Assembly (NCBI RefSeq): GCF_017875315.1
Contig: NZ_JAGGMM010000002.1
Coordinates: 558,001-622,000, forward strand
Source of the DNA: Methanomicrobium sp. W14
Lineage (GTDB): Archaea; Halobacteriota; Methanomicrobia; Methanomicrobiales; Methanomicrobiaceae
Direction of reading: 5' to 3'
Length of the DNA stretch: 64,000 nucleotides
The translations under genes and the position numbers were made by a program. The notes beneath the pieces are model-generated. The model was not told the DNA's origin, did not search any database, and saw nothing but the letters and a program-made list of their open reading frames with translations. This document shows positions 8,105 to 16,223 of the stretch, in pieces (the stretch's first letter is position 1; the number at the start of each line of letters is the position of its first letter).

Positions 8105-8728
8105 TCAGGGATTTCTGATTCTGTACGGCTTATCATCGATAACAACGTATTCCGTGTCATTTGTGTGGTAGTGAAGAGCGTTTTTAATCCTGTATTCTTC
8201 GCCGTTGATAAGATATTTTTCCTCGTTTCTGCACGTGAACTTCCGGATTTCTCCAACGTTTATCATCTCGTCGCCGTCTATTATGTATTCGGTGTTTCCG
8301 GCTATTATGTGGCGGGCGTTTTCAAAAGTTCTCTTTAAACCGTTTACAAGATAGCTTTCGGGTTCATCCGAGTAATACTCAAGGTCAGCCATCTTTGAAA
8401 ATTCGTCGCCTTCATCTGTGTCGCAGTTCCTGTCATCATTTTTGGTGTAACTGTTTTCCGTCTGGTTTTCAGGGCCGGGTTCGTTTGAAGATAAACTGCG
8501 TGATTCCTTGAGCAGTCTGTCATAATCGCTTCTTTTTGCGCTGTCAGAGAGAGTTTCGTATGCCTCATTTACTAGTATGAACATCTTTTTTGCATTCGGG
8601 TGCGTGGACGTATCAGGGTGAAATGCCCTTGCAAGGCTTCTGTATGCTTTTTTTATCTCGTTTTCGTCTGCATCGTCGTCAATACCAAGAATCTCGTAAT
8701 AATCTTCTGTATCCTCTCTTTCAGGCAT
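8105..8728 (-). CDS. J-domain (DnaJ-like) protein with a beta-repeat tail
   Basis: A 207-residue protein whose N-terminal J domain (about residues 8-75: EDTEDYYEILGIDDDADENE..., HPD in ARAFHPDTSTHPNA, and YETLSDSAKRSDYDRLL) should stimulate an Hsp70 (DnaK). It lacks the Gly/Phe, zinc-finger and peptide-binding domains of true DnaJ. The C terminus (about 125-207) shows three similar short beta units: NTEYIIDGDEMINVGEI, EEKYLINGEEYRIKNAL and DTEYVVIDDKPYRIRNP, perhaps a small docking domain. The frame is open a further 30 codons upstream; ATG 8728 is preferred because the J domain starts right after. The gene is divergent from the 2-oxoacid oxidoreductase operon. Target specificity is unknown. 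Confidence 0.75.
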   Translation of the reverse strand: MPEREDTEDYYEILGIDDDADENEIKKAYRSLARAFHPDTSTHPNAKKMFILVNEAYETLSDSAKRSDYDRLLKESRSLSSNEPGPENQTENSYTKNDDRNCDTDEGDEFSKMADLEYYSDEPESYLVNGLKRTFENARHIIAGNTEYIIDGDEMINVGEIRKFTCRNEEKYLINGEEYRIKNALHYHTNDTEYVVIDDKPYRIRNP

Positions 8729-8863
8729 GTGTTTCTCAGATCTGAGTATTTTTTTCATATATGATAATTTCTGCTGCACGAAGCCGGGAGGGCATGGCCC
8801 GACAGTGTGTTCAGCCAAACTATCATTATAAATGATGACAAATTTTTTAGTGAGGTTATAACA

Positions 8864-9745
8864 TTGGCTGACATTCCTGAGGAGGAATTTATATTAAAAA
8901 CAACATCGGCATGTGCAGGGTGTAGTGCCTCTCTTATTCTCCGCTATGTCACAAAAGCGGCAGGAAAAGACACTGTCCTTGTCGTTCCCGCATGCTGTAC
9001 AAGTGTAATTCAGGGAAAATATCCCGATACGGCTGTGAATATACCGGTATATAACGTTGCTTTTGCATCCGCGGCTGCTGTCGCATCCGGTATGAGCGAA
9101 GCTTTCAGGGCTGTAGGGAAAAAGACCAATGTCATCTGTTTTGCAGGTGACGGCGGAACCGTGGATATCGGAATACAGGCGTTATCCGGAGCTTTGGAGC
9201 GTGGAACAGACTTCTTGTACGTCTGTTATGACAATGAGGCCTATTCCAACACTGGTATGCAGAGGTCAGGTGCGACTCCTATCGGTGCAAGGACGACCAC
9301 AACGCCTCTCGGAAAGACTGAATATAAAAAAGACCTTGATGCGATTGTTCAGGCGCACAATCCTGTATATATGGCGACTGCGTGCAGTGCCTACCCTGTT
9401 GACCTGTATAATAAGGTAAAAAAGGCCCTTTCGATACCCGGCCCAAAGTTTATGCACGTTTTGACACCGTGTCCTCCCGGGTGGAGATATCCGTCTGAAA
9501 AGACTATCGAAGTTGGAAAACTGGCGGTTAAGTCCGGGATGTGGGTCCTTTATGAACGTGAATACGGAAAGCTTTCCGTGACCGGTGCCTCAAAGACTGC
9601 AATGAAAAAGAGAATACCGGTAACCGCCTATCTGGGAATGCAGGGCCGGTTTAAGACTGCATCGGATAATGACATAAAAATTCTTCAGGAGCATGTCGAT
9701 ATGAACATGAAAAGGCTTGAACAGGAGGAAAAAGGAGTATGCTGA
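8864..9745 (+). CDS. porB: 2-oxoacid (pyruvate-type):ferredoxin oxidoreductase, beta subunit
   Basis: A 293-residue thiamine-diphosphate-binding subunit. The TPP motif is CFAGDGGTVDIGIQALSGAL...NEAYSNTG (about residues 108-152), and four cysteines expected to hold the proximal 4Fe-4S cluster are visible (ACAGC near 15, PACC near 45, TPCPPGW near 205). The sequence best resembles PorB of methanogens; a 2-oxoisovalerate enzyme is the main alternative. Start TTG 8864 has an SD (GAGGT 8852-8856), and the product then begins MADIPEEEF like known PorB proteins. A TATA-like box is at 8824-8832. It overlaps porA by 7 bases. The enzyme would reversibly link acetyl-CoA, CO2 and reduced ferredoxin to pyruvate for biosynthesis. 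Confidence 0.85.
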   Translation: MADIPEEEFILKTTSACAGCSASLILRYVTKAAGKDTVLVVPACCTSVIQGKYPDTAVNIPVYNVAFASAAAVASGMSEAFRAVGKKTNVICFAGDGGTVDIGIQALSGALERGTDFLYVCYDNEAYSNTGMQRSGATPIGARTTTTPLGKTEYKKDLDAIVQAHNPVYMATACSAYPVDLYNKVKKALSIPGPKFMHVLTPCPPGWRYPSEKTIEVGKLAVKSGMWVLYEREYGKLSVTGASKTAMKKRIPVTAYLGMQGRFKTASDNDIKILQEHVDMNMKRLEQEEKGVC

Positions 9746-10851
9746 CGGTATCTACCGGAAACAAGGCCGTAGCAACGGCTGTAAAGGATGCAAAGCCGGT
9801 CGTTGTAGCTGCATATCCTATAACTCCCCAGACCGAGGTCGTTGAGGAGACCGCAAACTATGTCGCAACAAAACAGCTTGATGCACACTATATCCCCGTT
9901 GAGTCCGAGCACTCGTCTATGGGTGCATGCATAGGTGCTTCTGCAACAGGAGTCCGGACTTTTACTGCAACAAGTTCGCACGGACTTGTATACATGTGCG
10001 AGATGCTTCATATGTCCGCCGGTGCACGTCTTCCCATAGTAATGGCGAACGCCAACCGTGCACTGGGACCTGGCTGGAATATCGGAGCGGAGCATTCCGA
10101 TTCCATGTCGATGAGAGACACCGGGTGGCTCCAGGTCTACGTTTCAACGGTTCAGGAAGCCTATGACATGACACTTATGGCTTTCCGTATTGCAGAGAAC
10201 AACAATGTCCTCCTGCCCGTCATGATAAACCTTGACGGGTTTTTGCTGACTCATATTACGCAGCCTCTTGAGACTGTAGAGCCCGGCGACTTTATCCCGC
10301 CGATAAATCTGCCGCATGCAATAGACATCAACAATCCCGGCGGCTACGGTACCCTGACCCCTTCGGATGAGCACTTCAAATTCAGGTATGACATCCAGCG
10401 TGCGATGAGGGATTCAGTGGCCGTCATAAGAGATACACAGGCTGAATTCGGGAAACGCTTCGGTAGAACTTACGATATCTACGAGGAATACAGGACAGAG
10501 GATGCCGAAATTGTTGTCATTGCAATGGGCACGATGGCAAAAGAGGCAGAAGTCGCAGCAGACCTCTTAAGGAAGGAAGGAATAAAAGCCGGATGCATCC
10601 GTGTCCGCTGGTTCAGGCCTTTCCCCGATTTAAGCGATGCAGTAAAAGGAAAGGATGTCGTTGTGATAGACCGTGACTGTTCGTTCGGTTACGGCGGAAT
10701 TCTTGCAAACGAGATCCGGGCAAAGACGGGATGCTCTCCTTTCAGCGTGATTGCAGGTCTTGGCGGTCAGGAAGTCACTTATGATGATATTGCAGGCTTT
10801 GTCAGGAGAAGGAAAGCCGGTGAAGAGTTCTGGTTCGGAGTTGATGAGTGA
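9739..10851 (+). CDS. porA: 2-oxoacid (pyruvate-type):ferredoxin oxidoreductase, alpha subunit
   Basis: A 370-residue alpha subunit combining the pyrimidine-binding TPP half and the transketolase C-terminal-like domain. Hallmarks are AAYPITPQTEVVEE (about 25-38), VESEHSSMGACIGASATGVR (about 54-73), PIVMANANRALGP and HSDSMSMRDTGW (about 95-130), and the C-terminal DRDCSFGYGGIL...GLGGQEVT (about 312-347). These fit PorA and VorB-type subunits; substrate specificity cannot be settled from motifs. ATG 9739 lies within the end of porB with SD AGGAG directly ahead. It ends in a TGATG junction with the gamma gene, so the four genes are translationally linked. Confidence 0.85.
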   Translation: MLTVSTGNKAVATAVKDAKPVVVAAYPITPQTEVVEETANYVATKQLDAHYIPVESEHSSMGACIGASATGVRTFTATSSHGLVYMCEMLHMSAGARLPIVMANANRALGPGWNIGAEHSDSMSMRDTGWLQVYVSTVQEAYDMTLMAFRIAENNNVLLPVMINLDGFLLTHITQPLETVEPGDFIPPINLPHAIDINNPGGYGTLTPSDEHFKFRYDIQRAMRDSVAVIRDTQAEFGKRFGRTYDIYEEYRTEDAEIVVIAMGTMAKEAEVAADLLRKEGIKAGCIRVRWFRPFPDLSDAVKGKDVVVIDRDCSFGYGGILANEIRAKTGCSPFSVIAGLGGQEVTYDDIAGFVRRRKAGEEFWFGVDE

Positions 10852-11378
10852 TGTATGAAATAAGACTTCACTCAAGGGGGGGCCAGGGCGGTGTGACTGC
10901 TGCAAAACTCCTTGCCCAGGCAGCTTTTCTTGACGGGAAATATGCAACAGCAACTCCTCTTTATGGTGCCGAAAGGCGTGGTGCACCCGTGGTTTCATTC
11001 ATAAGAATAGACGATGAGCCTGTAAGGATTTACTCGCAGATAAGAAAGCCTGACCTTGTGATAGTCCTTGACGCCTCGGTTATGCAGACTGTTGATGTTA
11101 TGCACGGTATAAAGCCTGACGGGAAAGTCCTGATAAACAGTCCTCATAAAATGGAGTTTGGTGGTCATAAAGTCTATAATGTGGACCTTACCGGAGTTGC
11201 CCTGTCTCTTGACCTTGTAGTCGCAGGAAATCCTATATTAAATACACCTCTTCTGGGTGCCGTGGCGAAGATGGGCCTTGTGTCCCGGGAGTCGGTAAGA
11301 AAAGCCATAGCTGGTTCGTTTAAAGATAAAAGAAATGCTGATGCCGCACTTAAGGCATACGAGGAGCTGGTGTTATGA
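10851..11378 (+). CDS. porG: 2-oxoacid:ferredoxin oxidoreductase, gamma subunit
   Basis: A 175-residue gamma subunit that binds the CoA side of the reaction. It begins with the expected RLHSRGGQGGVTAAKLLAQA (about residues 5-24) and has PLYGAERRGAPVVSFIRI (about 37-54), both standard for this subunit. The stop of porA (10849-10851) shares its A with the chosen ATG 10851; a GTG three bases earlier would add one methionine. Here the gamma gene is separate rather than fused. It overlaps the delta gene by four bases (ATGA). Confidence 0.87.
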   Translation: MYEIRLHSRGGQGGVTAAKLLAQAAFLDGKYATATPLYGAERRGAPVVSFIRIDDEPVRIYSQIRKPDLVIVLDASVMQTVDVMHGIKPDGKVLINSPHKMEFGGHKVYNVDLTGVALSLDLVVAGNPILNTPLLGAVAKMGLVSRESVRKAIAGSFKDKRNADAALKAYEELVL

Positions 11379-11617
11379 GTGCAAAACTCGCCATATCAAG
11401 ACCTAAAAAGGGAGCTTCCGGAAATACCGGGTCATGGAGAACGTTTCGGCCTGTTGTATCTGATGAAAAATGTAGCAGGTGCGGAAACTGTTATCTCTAC
11501 TGCCCGGACGGCGCGGTAGATACAGAATTTGTCATAGACTATGACTTCTGCAAGGGATGCGGCATATGCGTAGAGGTCTGCCCGAAAAAAGCGATAATTA
11601 TGGTTCGTGAAGACTAA
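11375..11617 (+). CDS. porD: 2-oxoacid:ferredoxin oxidoreductase, delta (ferredoxin) subunit
   Basis: An 80-residue 2[4Fe-4S] ferredoxin-like subunit. Two cluster motifs are complete: CSRCGNCYLYCPDGA (about 31-45) and CKGCGICVEVCPKKA (about 57-71), each CxxCxxCxxxCP. The N-terminal 25 residues (ISRPKKGASGNTGSWRTFRPV) are the usual docking lead of Por or Vor delta subunits. It receives electrons from the beta subunit cluster and passes them to free ferredoxin. It is the last gene of the operon, followed by a T-rich stretch (11618-11640) that may terminate transcription. Confidence 0.88.
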   Translation: MSAKLAISRPKKGASGNTGSWRTFRPVVSDEKCSRCGNCYLYCPDGAVDTEFVIDYDFCKGCGICVEVCPKKAIIMVRED

Positions 11618-12271
11618 ACTTTATTTCCTTTTTTTGGCATTTCAAAAAATCATTTCTATATTATCTACAATAACTATATAGACTAATTATTTTTGGATCG
11701 TTAATATTTTACATTGATGGAAGGATACTTCTAACTGTGTCTGGGTACGGCATGATATAGAGAGTAGTCAGCGCAAAAAGAAAATCTCCGGAATATTTCA
11801 GGTTTTTAAGAATTCTGAAAAGGAAAACGATTAGGCGTATTGTAAATACAGGTGTTTTCAGAAGGGTGTAATCTGATGCGTTTTGATGCGCTCCTCCAAA
11901 AGTTAATGAAAAACCTTTGAATGTGGACTTTTTGAGGATTATATGAAGTTTGTGTATTCCGGACAATTCATTAAAACAGGTGGAGGCAGCCAAAGATTAT
12001 TTCTTATCTGAACATTTACCGCGGTATTTAGCGTACACAAAAGTTATCCGTCACGGGAGAGTCTATCTAGTCTCCGCCTGCTCTGGTTTGCAGGCCTACT
12101 GGCAGTTTTCCCAATGAGATCAACAATGAACACAACTGATCAGTTATTTTTATCTGGTCATGTCCGTTTTGCAGTAAACACAGCAGCAAATGACAGCAGG
12201 ATGAATGCATTTGATGAAAAATACCATATTTTTTGTTAATTCCTAGTAAAATCCCCGAAGAAGTGTTTTAA
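11618..12271. other. 650-base gap with possible tandem RNA hairpins
   Basis: After a T-rich probable terminator of the por operon (11618-11640) the gap has no convincing gene. A 94-codon minus-strand open frame (11709-11993) has no SD and no recognisable domain. Between 12053 and 12094 two adjacent hairpins can be drawn: GGAGA pairing with TCTCC (loop about 10) and GCCTGC pairing with GCAGGC (loop 8). They are more GC-rich than the surroundings and stand about 175 bases before the chemoreceptor gene, so they may belong to a leader or small RNA. No known riboswitch consensus was matched. Confidence 0.35.
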
Positions 12272-14083
12272 ATGAAATTTGAAGGATTGCAGAAACTGAT
12301 GTCTGCCGATGAAACGGCGGATGAAAAGCTGAAGCTTCTGGCCTACCATTACAACGAGCGCTTAAAAGAGCAGGCTCTTGTAAATGAAGTATCCAAATTC
12401 CTTTTTGATACGACTCTTGAAAGAGAATACATTCTCATGAAGGTAGTAGAGCTTGTTCCTCCGGGCTGGCAGTACCCCGAAATTACTGTAGCCAGGTTTA
12501 AATACAAAAATTATGACATAAAAAGTCTGAATTTCAGGGAAACTCCGTGGAAGCAGAGAGTATCCTTTGTTGACGCAAACGGCGAGGGGGGCTATCTTGA
12601 CGTTTTGTATCTTGAAGAAAAGCCTGGGGACTACGAAGGGCCGTTTTTAAAAGAGGAAAGAAATCTGATAAACGTTATAGGCAGTATGCTGCCCGCTTCA
12701 ATGAACATTTTCAACAGAAACGAGGAGACAAACAGGGCAATAGAAGATATCATATATATCTCAAAAGAGATCGAGCACGGAAATATAGAAAACCGTATAA
12801 CGGTTTCCAGGCATTCCGGAGACCTGAAAAAGGTTGTTGAGGGCGTAAACAGTATTCTTGATTCTTATTCTGTACCTTTCAAAAAGATGGTTGAAACACT
12901 GGAAGAATACTCAAGGTGCAATTTTTCTTCCGCTATAAATGACGTAAAAGGTTTTGAAGGGGACTTCATCTCACTAAAGAACAGCATCAATGCCCTGGGG
13001 TCCAAAATCGGAGAGGTAGTAAAAGAGATAGCAAGAATTGCTGATGAGTTTAACAGGGGAAATTTCCGCACGAAAGTTGATGAAAGACTATCCTTTGAAG
13101 GCGATATGGCTTCAATAAAGGAAAGCCTTAACAATGTAGGTGGAGTCTTCTCGCATACAGTTTCAGAGGTCAGGGCTTCTGTCGAACTTATAAACAGGAA
13201 TTCAACCGATGTCGGGCGCAGTGCGGGCGATATGTCGGAGGCTGCGGAAAAGGTGGCAATGTCGGCGTCAAACTCTGCAGGGCTTACAAAAAAGCTTAAT
13301 AACAGTATAGAAAAGATAAACGAACAGATTCTTGACCTCTCTTCTTCAAACCAGGAGATATCCTCGGCTGCCCGCCATGTTATGAAGCAGACCAATCATG
13401 TGGTCGATATAGGAAAGACTGCACAGTCTTCCGGAGACGATTCAAGAAAGATGATGAACAGCGTCAAGAAGATTGCGGGAGGAAGTGTTAATGAAATCAA
13501 CTCCCTTTCCGAGCAGATAAATACGGTCGGAAAGGTTGTAAAGCTTATCAACGATATTACCGGTCAGATAAATCTTCTTGCACTAAATGCCGCAATCGAA
13601 GCCGCACGTGCAGGGGAACACGGGAGAGGCTTTGCAGTCGTTGCCGGAGAGGTCAAAAATCTTGCCGGAGAAGCGAGAGCTGCAACTGACAACATAGAAA
13701 GTGTTGTTTCTGCAGTCCAGCAGTCAAGTGAAAAGACCGCCTCTGCAATAAACAAGGCCAACTCTGAGATAATCAAAAGTGTTGAAAGCGTCAACAAGAC
13801 GCTTGACGGCTTAAATTCAATAATTGACAATGCCGGAAAAATAGACGCTGATGTCAAAAGAATCGTTCATGCCATTGAAGAGCAGGTAAATATAGCAAAC
13901 AACGTTTCGAATAACACGTCGGAGCTGGCAGGACTTACGGGCGATGTCTCACGCGAGATAGAGGAGCTTGCAGCTCTTGCAGAAGAGACCAGTGCCTCGG
14001 TTGAAGAGATAAGCGCTGCAATCAATGAGGTATCCTCTCTTGCCGGCGGTCTTTCGAATGATATGAAAAAGTATGTTATCTGA
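12272..14083 (+). CDS. Soluble methyl-accepting chemotaxis protein
   Basis: A 603-residue cytoplasmic chemoreceptor with no transmembrane segment. Residues about 20-150 form a GAF-like or kinase-type sensor region ([18 protein letters not shown]...). Residues about 160-300 contain two HAMP-like helical units ([34 protein letters not shown]). The rest is the long antiparallel MCP coiled coil, with the signalling tip [20 protein letters not shown] then [13 protein letters not shown] near residues 430-465, the CheA/CheW-binding hairpin. Residue pairs such as EE and QQ in the adaptation regions are plausible methylation sites. It should report an internal cue (redox, energy or metabolite) to a chemotaxis array. 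It stands alone; no che genes adjoin. Confidence 0.88.
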   Translation: MKFEGLQKLMSADETADEKLKLLAYHYNERLKEQALVNEVSKFLFDTTLEREYILMKVVELVPPGWQYPEITVARFKYKNYDIKSLNFRETPWKQRVSFVDANGEGGYLDVLYLEEKPGDYEGPFLKEERNLINVIGSMLPASMNIFNRNEETNRAIEDIIYISKEIEHGNIENRITVSRHSGDLKKVVEGVNSILDSYSVPFKKMVETLEEYSRCNFSSAINDVKGFEGDFISLKNSINALGSKIGEVVKEIARIADEFNRGNFRTKVDERLSFEGDMASIKESLNNVGGVFSHTVSEVRASVELINRNSTDVGRSAGDMSEAAEKVAMSASNSAGLTKKLNNSIEKINEQILDLSSSNQEISSAARHVMKQTNHVVDIGKTAQSSGDDSRKMMNSVKKIAGGSVNEINSLSEQINTVGKVVKLINDITGQINLLALNAAIEAARAGEHGRGFAVVAGEVKNLAGEARAATDNIESVVSAVQQSSEKTASAINKANSEIIKSVESVNKTLDGLNSIIDNAGKIDADVKRIVHAIEEQVNIANNVSNNTSELAGLTGDVSREIEELAALAEETSASVEEISAAINEVSSLAGGLSNDMKKYVI

Positions 14084-14437
14084 AAAATAAACCCTCCCTA
14101 TTAAACTTTTTTAATGAATTGTTTTTTTATTTTTTTAATGCGTCTTGAGAATCCTTTGTGCTCCTGTAAACTGGACCTGCTTATTTTTCTGTTAAGGATT
14201 CAAAGTTTGATTTCAGAACTTGGAAATTCTCATACCTGATGTGGCGGAGAACGGTAAACGCTTCTTTGAAAAGGATACGATTTTAATGAATCCCCGGGTC
14301 TTATGTGCAAAATGCCGGTTATCTGATATGAAGTTAATCAGATTAAATTTATCAAATAAATAAGCTTATTTTTTGATTTAACGCTCAAATTTCAGGCAAA
14401 AAAATTTATCTTATGTGGCAACAATATGCTATAACTG
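14084..14437. other. AT-rich gap with a T-tract terminator and a downstream promoter
   Basis: T-runs at 14108-14138 probably end the chemoreceptor transcript. A TATA-like sequence at 14402-14412 sits about 30 bases before ATG 14438, implying a nearly leaderless transcript for the next gene. No coding sequence or RNA gene was recognised between them. Confidence 0.4.
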
Positions 14438-15133
14438 ATGACAGAGATTAGTGAAAATACAGAGCCTGTATCTGTAATGCAGGGTTTTGCCGACCTTGAC
14501 CTTACCCGGCCAAAAGCTGGGTCACCAGTTGCTCACTGCATGGAGATGGTTGAAACTGCCATTAGGGAAAACAGCGGAAAATTCACACGTGATTTGCTTT
14601 ACAAAAACCTTCCTGTCCAGATGAAGCTTCCACGCAGGATTATGAGCAGTGTTTATGAGCAGATAATTGATTTTTACCAGGAGTCCGGGAAGATCTCTTT
14701 TGACAGAATCGGTCATGTCTGTTGGGTTTATGACCCCGAAACCGTTTCATTCTACAAAAAAAATGATAAGCTGAAGTTTTTCGGCAGAGATGCTTTGGAT
14801 TCGGTTTTCTTTGGAAGTGAAGACATCGTTTCGGTGTACCGGGACATGATTACCTCTTCGAGCATTGAAGAGCAAAACGGTCTGAAATACATGCAGGACG
14901 CAATAAAGACTCTTGAAGAACACATGTTTTCAGGAGAACTAATTCCGAGAAGTGTCATACCAAGGAAGTATGAAAATGTATACGGGTCGCTGAATGTATG
15001 GAAATTAAACATGACTCACTCGTGGAAACTTATCTACAGTATTGCAGCTGATGACGATGAAAAAATCCTGATTATTGACGACTGCCTGAACAATAAAGAC
15101 TATGAAAGGCTGTTTAAACCTTTAGTCATTTAA
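14438..15133 (+). CDS. Winged-helix-like protein with a RelE/ParE toxin-like C-terminal domain
   Basis: A 231-residue protein. The C-terminal third (about 160-231) follows the archaeal RelE-like toxin pattern: a helix (DAIKTLEEHMFSGELIP), then IPRKYENVYGSLNVWKLNM, HSWKLIYSIA and IIDDCLNNKDYERLF, matching the family order of LWR.RL..gWRLiYti....iLe..dHKdYeR.F. The usual final H-K-D-Y histidine is N here (NNKDYERLF). The N-terminal part (about 25-105) looks like a helix-turn-helix or winged-helix domain (LPRRIMSSVYEQIIDFYQESGKISFDRIGHVCWVYD). No antitoxin gene neighbours it, so this is either a solitary or domesticated toxin, or a self-contained unit. A TATA box 30 bases upstream suggests it is transcribed alone. 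Assignment rests on pattern only. Confidence 0.6.
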   Translation: MTEISENTEPVSVMQGFADLDLTRPKAGSPVAHCMEMVETAIRENSGKFTRDLLYKNLPVQMKLPRRIMSSVYEQIIDFYQESGKISFDRIGHVCWVYDPETVSFYKKNDKLKFFGRDALDSVFFGSEDIVSVYRDMITSSSIEEQNGLKYMQDAIKTLEEHMFSGELIPRSVIPRKYENVYGSLNVWKLNMTHSWKLIYSIAADDDEKILIIDDCLNNKDYERLFKPLVI

Positions 15134-15262
15134 GAATATTATTTATCTTTAAGGTCATATTATTTTTTTAGGTTCGTTCAATGTAGCTGTTTTTTAAAAA
15201 TCCTTTTGAGTTGTAAAAATTCTGTTAGTTCTGTAAAGTATTCCCGGAAAAAAGGAGAAAAT

Positions 15263-15733
15263 TTATTTGCATGTACACCCTTTGTTGCTTTCGCAGGCGC
15301 AACCGTCACTGTCTCTGTCCAGATCGTGAACATCATCACCTGTGGCTGAGAGGCAGTATTCGTAGCATTTTTGAGCTGAAGACCAGTCTTTGAAGTCATC
15401 ACAGTTGTAGATATTTCCTGAGCAGGAGCAGACAGCAGATGAAGAATCTGTTTTGGAGGGGGATGGTGTTTGAGTCGCAGTTTTTGTGGGGTTTATCGTT
15501 TTCGTTGGTGTGGGAGTTTTTGAAGGTGTCGGTGTTTTTGCCGGTGTTTCCGTCATTGATGCAATTGTTGCCTTAATAGTCTCAAGTTCGGTTTCAATTG
15601 GTGTTGAGGATTTTGTTTCCTCAATTGTTACAGAAGTCCGGGAATTTGTATTTTTAGAAGAAGTGCAGCCTGTAAAGATAATACCGGTAGTAATTAAAAT
15701 TAGGCAAAGGAAAATGGCTATCTCTTTTGTCAT
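15263..15733 (-). CDS. Lipoprotein with an Excalibur-type calcium-binding domain
   Basis: A secreted lipoprotein of about 156 residues. It opens with a signal peptide and lipobox (ITTGIIFTGCTSSKN, cysteine about residue 23), then a Thr/Pro-rich spacer of repeated PTPSKTPTPTKT-like units (about 65-95), typical of archaeal cell-surface linkers. The C terminus (about 105-150) fits the Excalibur motif: YNCDDFKDWSSAQKCYEYC followed by HDLDRDSDGCACES, the DxDxDGxxCE calcium loop, with several cysteines that may pair. The domain is mainly known from secreted proteins and nucleases; here it stands alone. ATG 15733 is chosen over a start three codons upstream. Function unknown. Confidence 0.75.
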   Translation of the reverse strand: MTKEIAIFLCLILITTGIIFTGCTSSKNTNSRTSVTIEETKSSTPIETELETIKATIASMTETPAKTPTPSKTPTPTKTINPTKTATQTPSPSKTDSSSAVCSCSGNIYNCDDFKDWSSAQKCYEYCLSATGDDVHDLDRDSDGCACESNKGCTCK

Positions 15734-15962
15734 GATGTGCAAATACGCATACTATACATAAAAAATTATTCCCATTTTTTTTTGTTATGAAGTAAACCCT
15801 GTGGTGATTAAAAAATTATTCCTAAATACGGCGAATTTGTCTTATTGTAACCTTAAATCTAATTAAAATAAAATAATCTATACTAAAACATCTGTCTGCT
15901 CTTTAGAATAGATCTAGTTAAAAACGATATCTATATGACATAATTGTTTTAATCCTGATATT

Positions 15963-16223
15963 ATGAAAACGGGGTAGCTATTTTTAATTGTATTGTTTTT
16001 TGTGGGTATTGTTTTCGCCGGGTGTACTTCTTCGACAAATGTTTCTTATCATGACAAAGAGTTCAGATCATTGGTCTCAGAATCCGGGGATGAAATTACT
16101 GATTTATTAAATAATATACTGAATTCTGCAAATAATTTAGATTCGGACGGTGTTGTGATATATGGGGCTGGTTTAAAAGTATCTGCAGATAATTATAAAG
16201 GAAAAATTGAAAATCTGGTATAA
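15963..16223 (+). pseudogene. Small lipoprotein gene interrupted by TAG at codon 5
   Basis: Read from ATG 15963 the frame gives M-K-T-G, then TAG (15975-15977), then continues without a stop through a complete signal sequence and lipobox (LFLIVLFFVGIVFAGCTSST) and about 55 further residues to TAA 16221-16223. The stop falls in the charged start of the signal peptide, just where a codon such as CAG, AAG or TGG would be expected. Reading could restart at TTG 15990 or ATG 15993, but that would shorten the hydrophobic core. The mature part (HDKEFRSLVSESGDEITDLLNNILNSANNLDSDG) resembles helical archaeal lipoproteins and looks cut short. A recently broken gene is the simplest reading. Confidence 0.55.

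Noticed and set aside
11709-11993. 94-codon minus-strand frame in the gap after porD
   Set aside because: No SD, no domain and low-complexity hydrophobic sequence; treated as non-coding.
12060-12110. Possible fluoride-type riboswitch before the chemoreceptor
   Set aside because: A GCCTACT string recalls that consensus, but the preceding conserved core is missing and no fluoride transporter follows.
15758-15822. Two copies of a TAAAAAATTATTCC direct repeat
   Set aside because: Short, AT-rich and only two copies in a low-complexity region; chance is enough.
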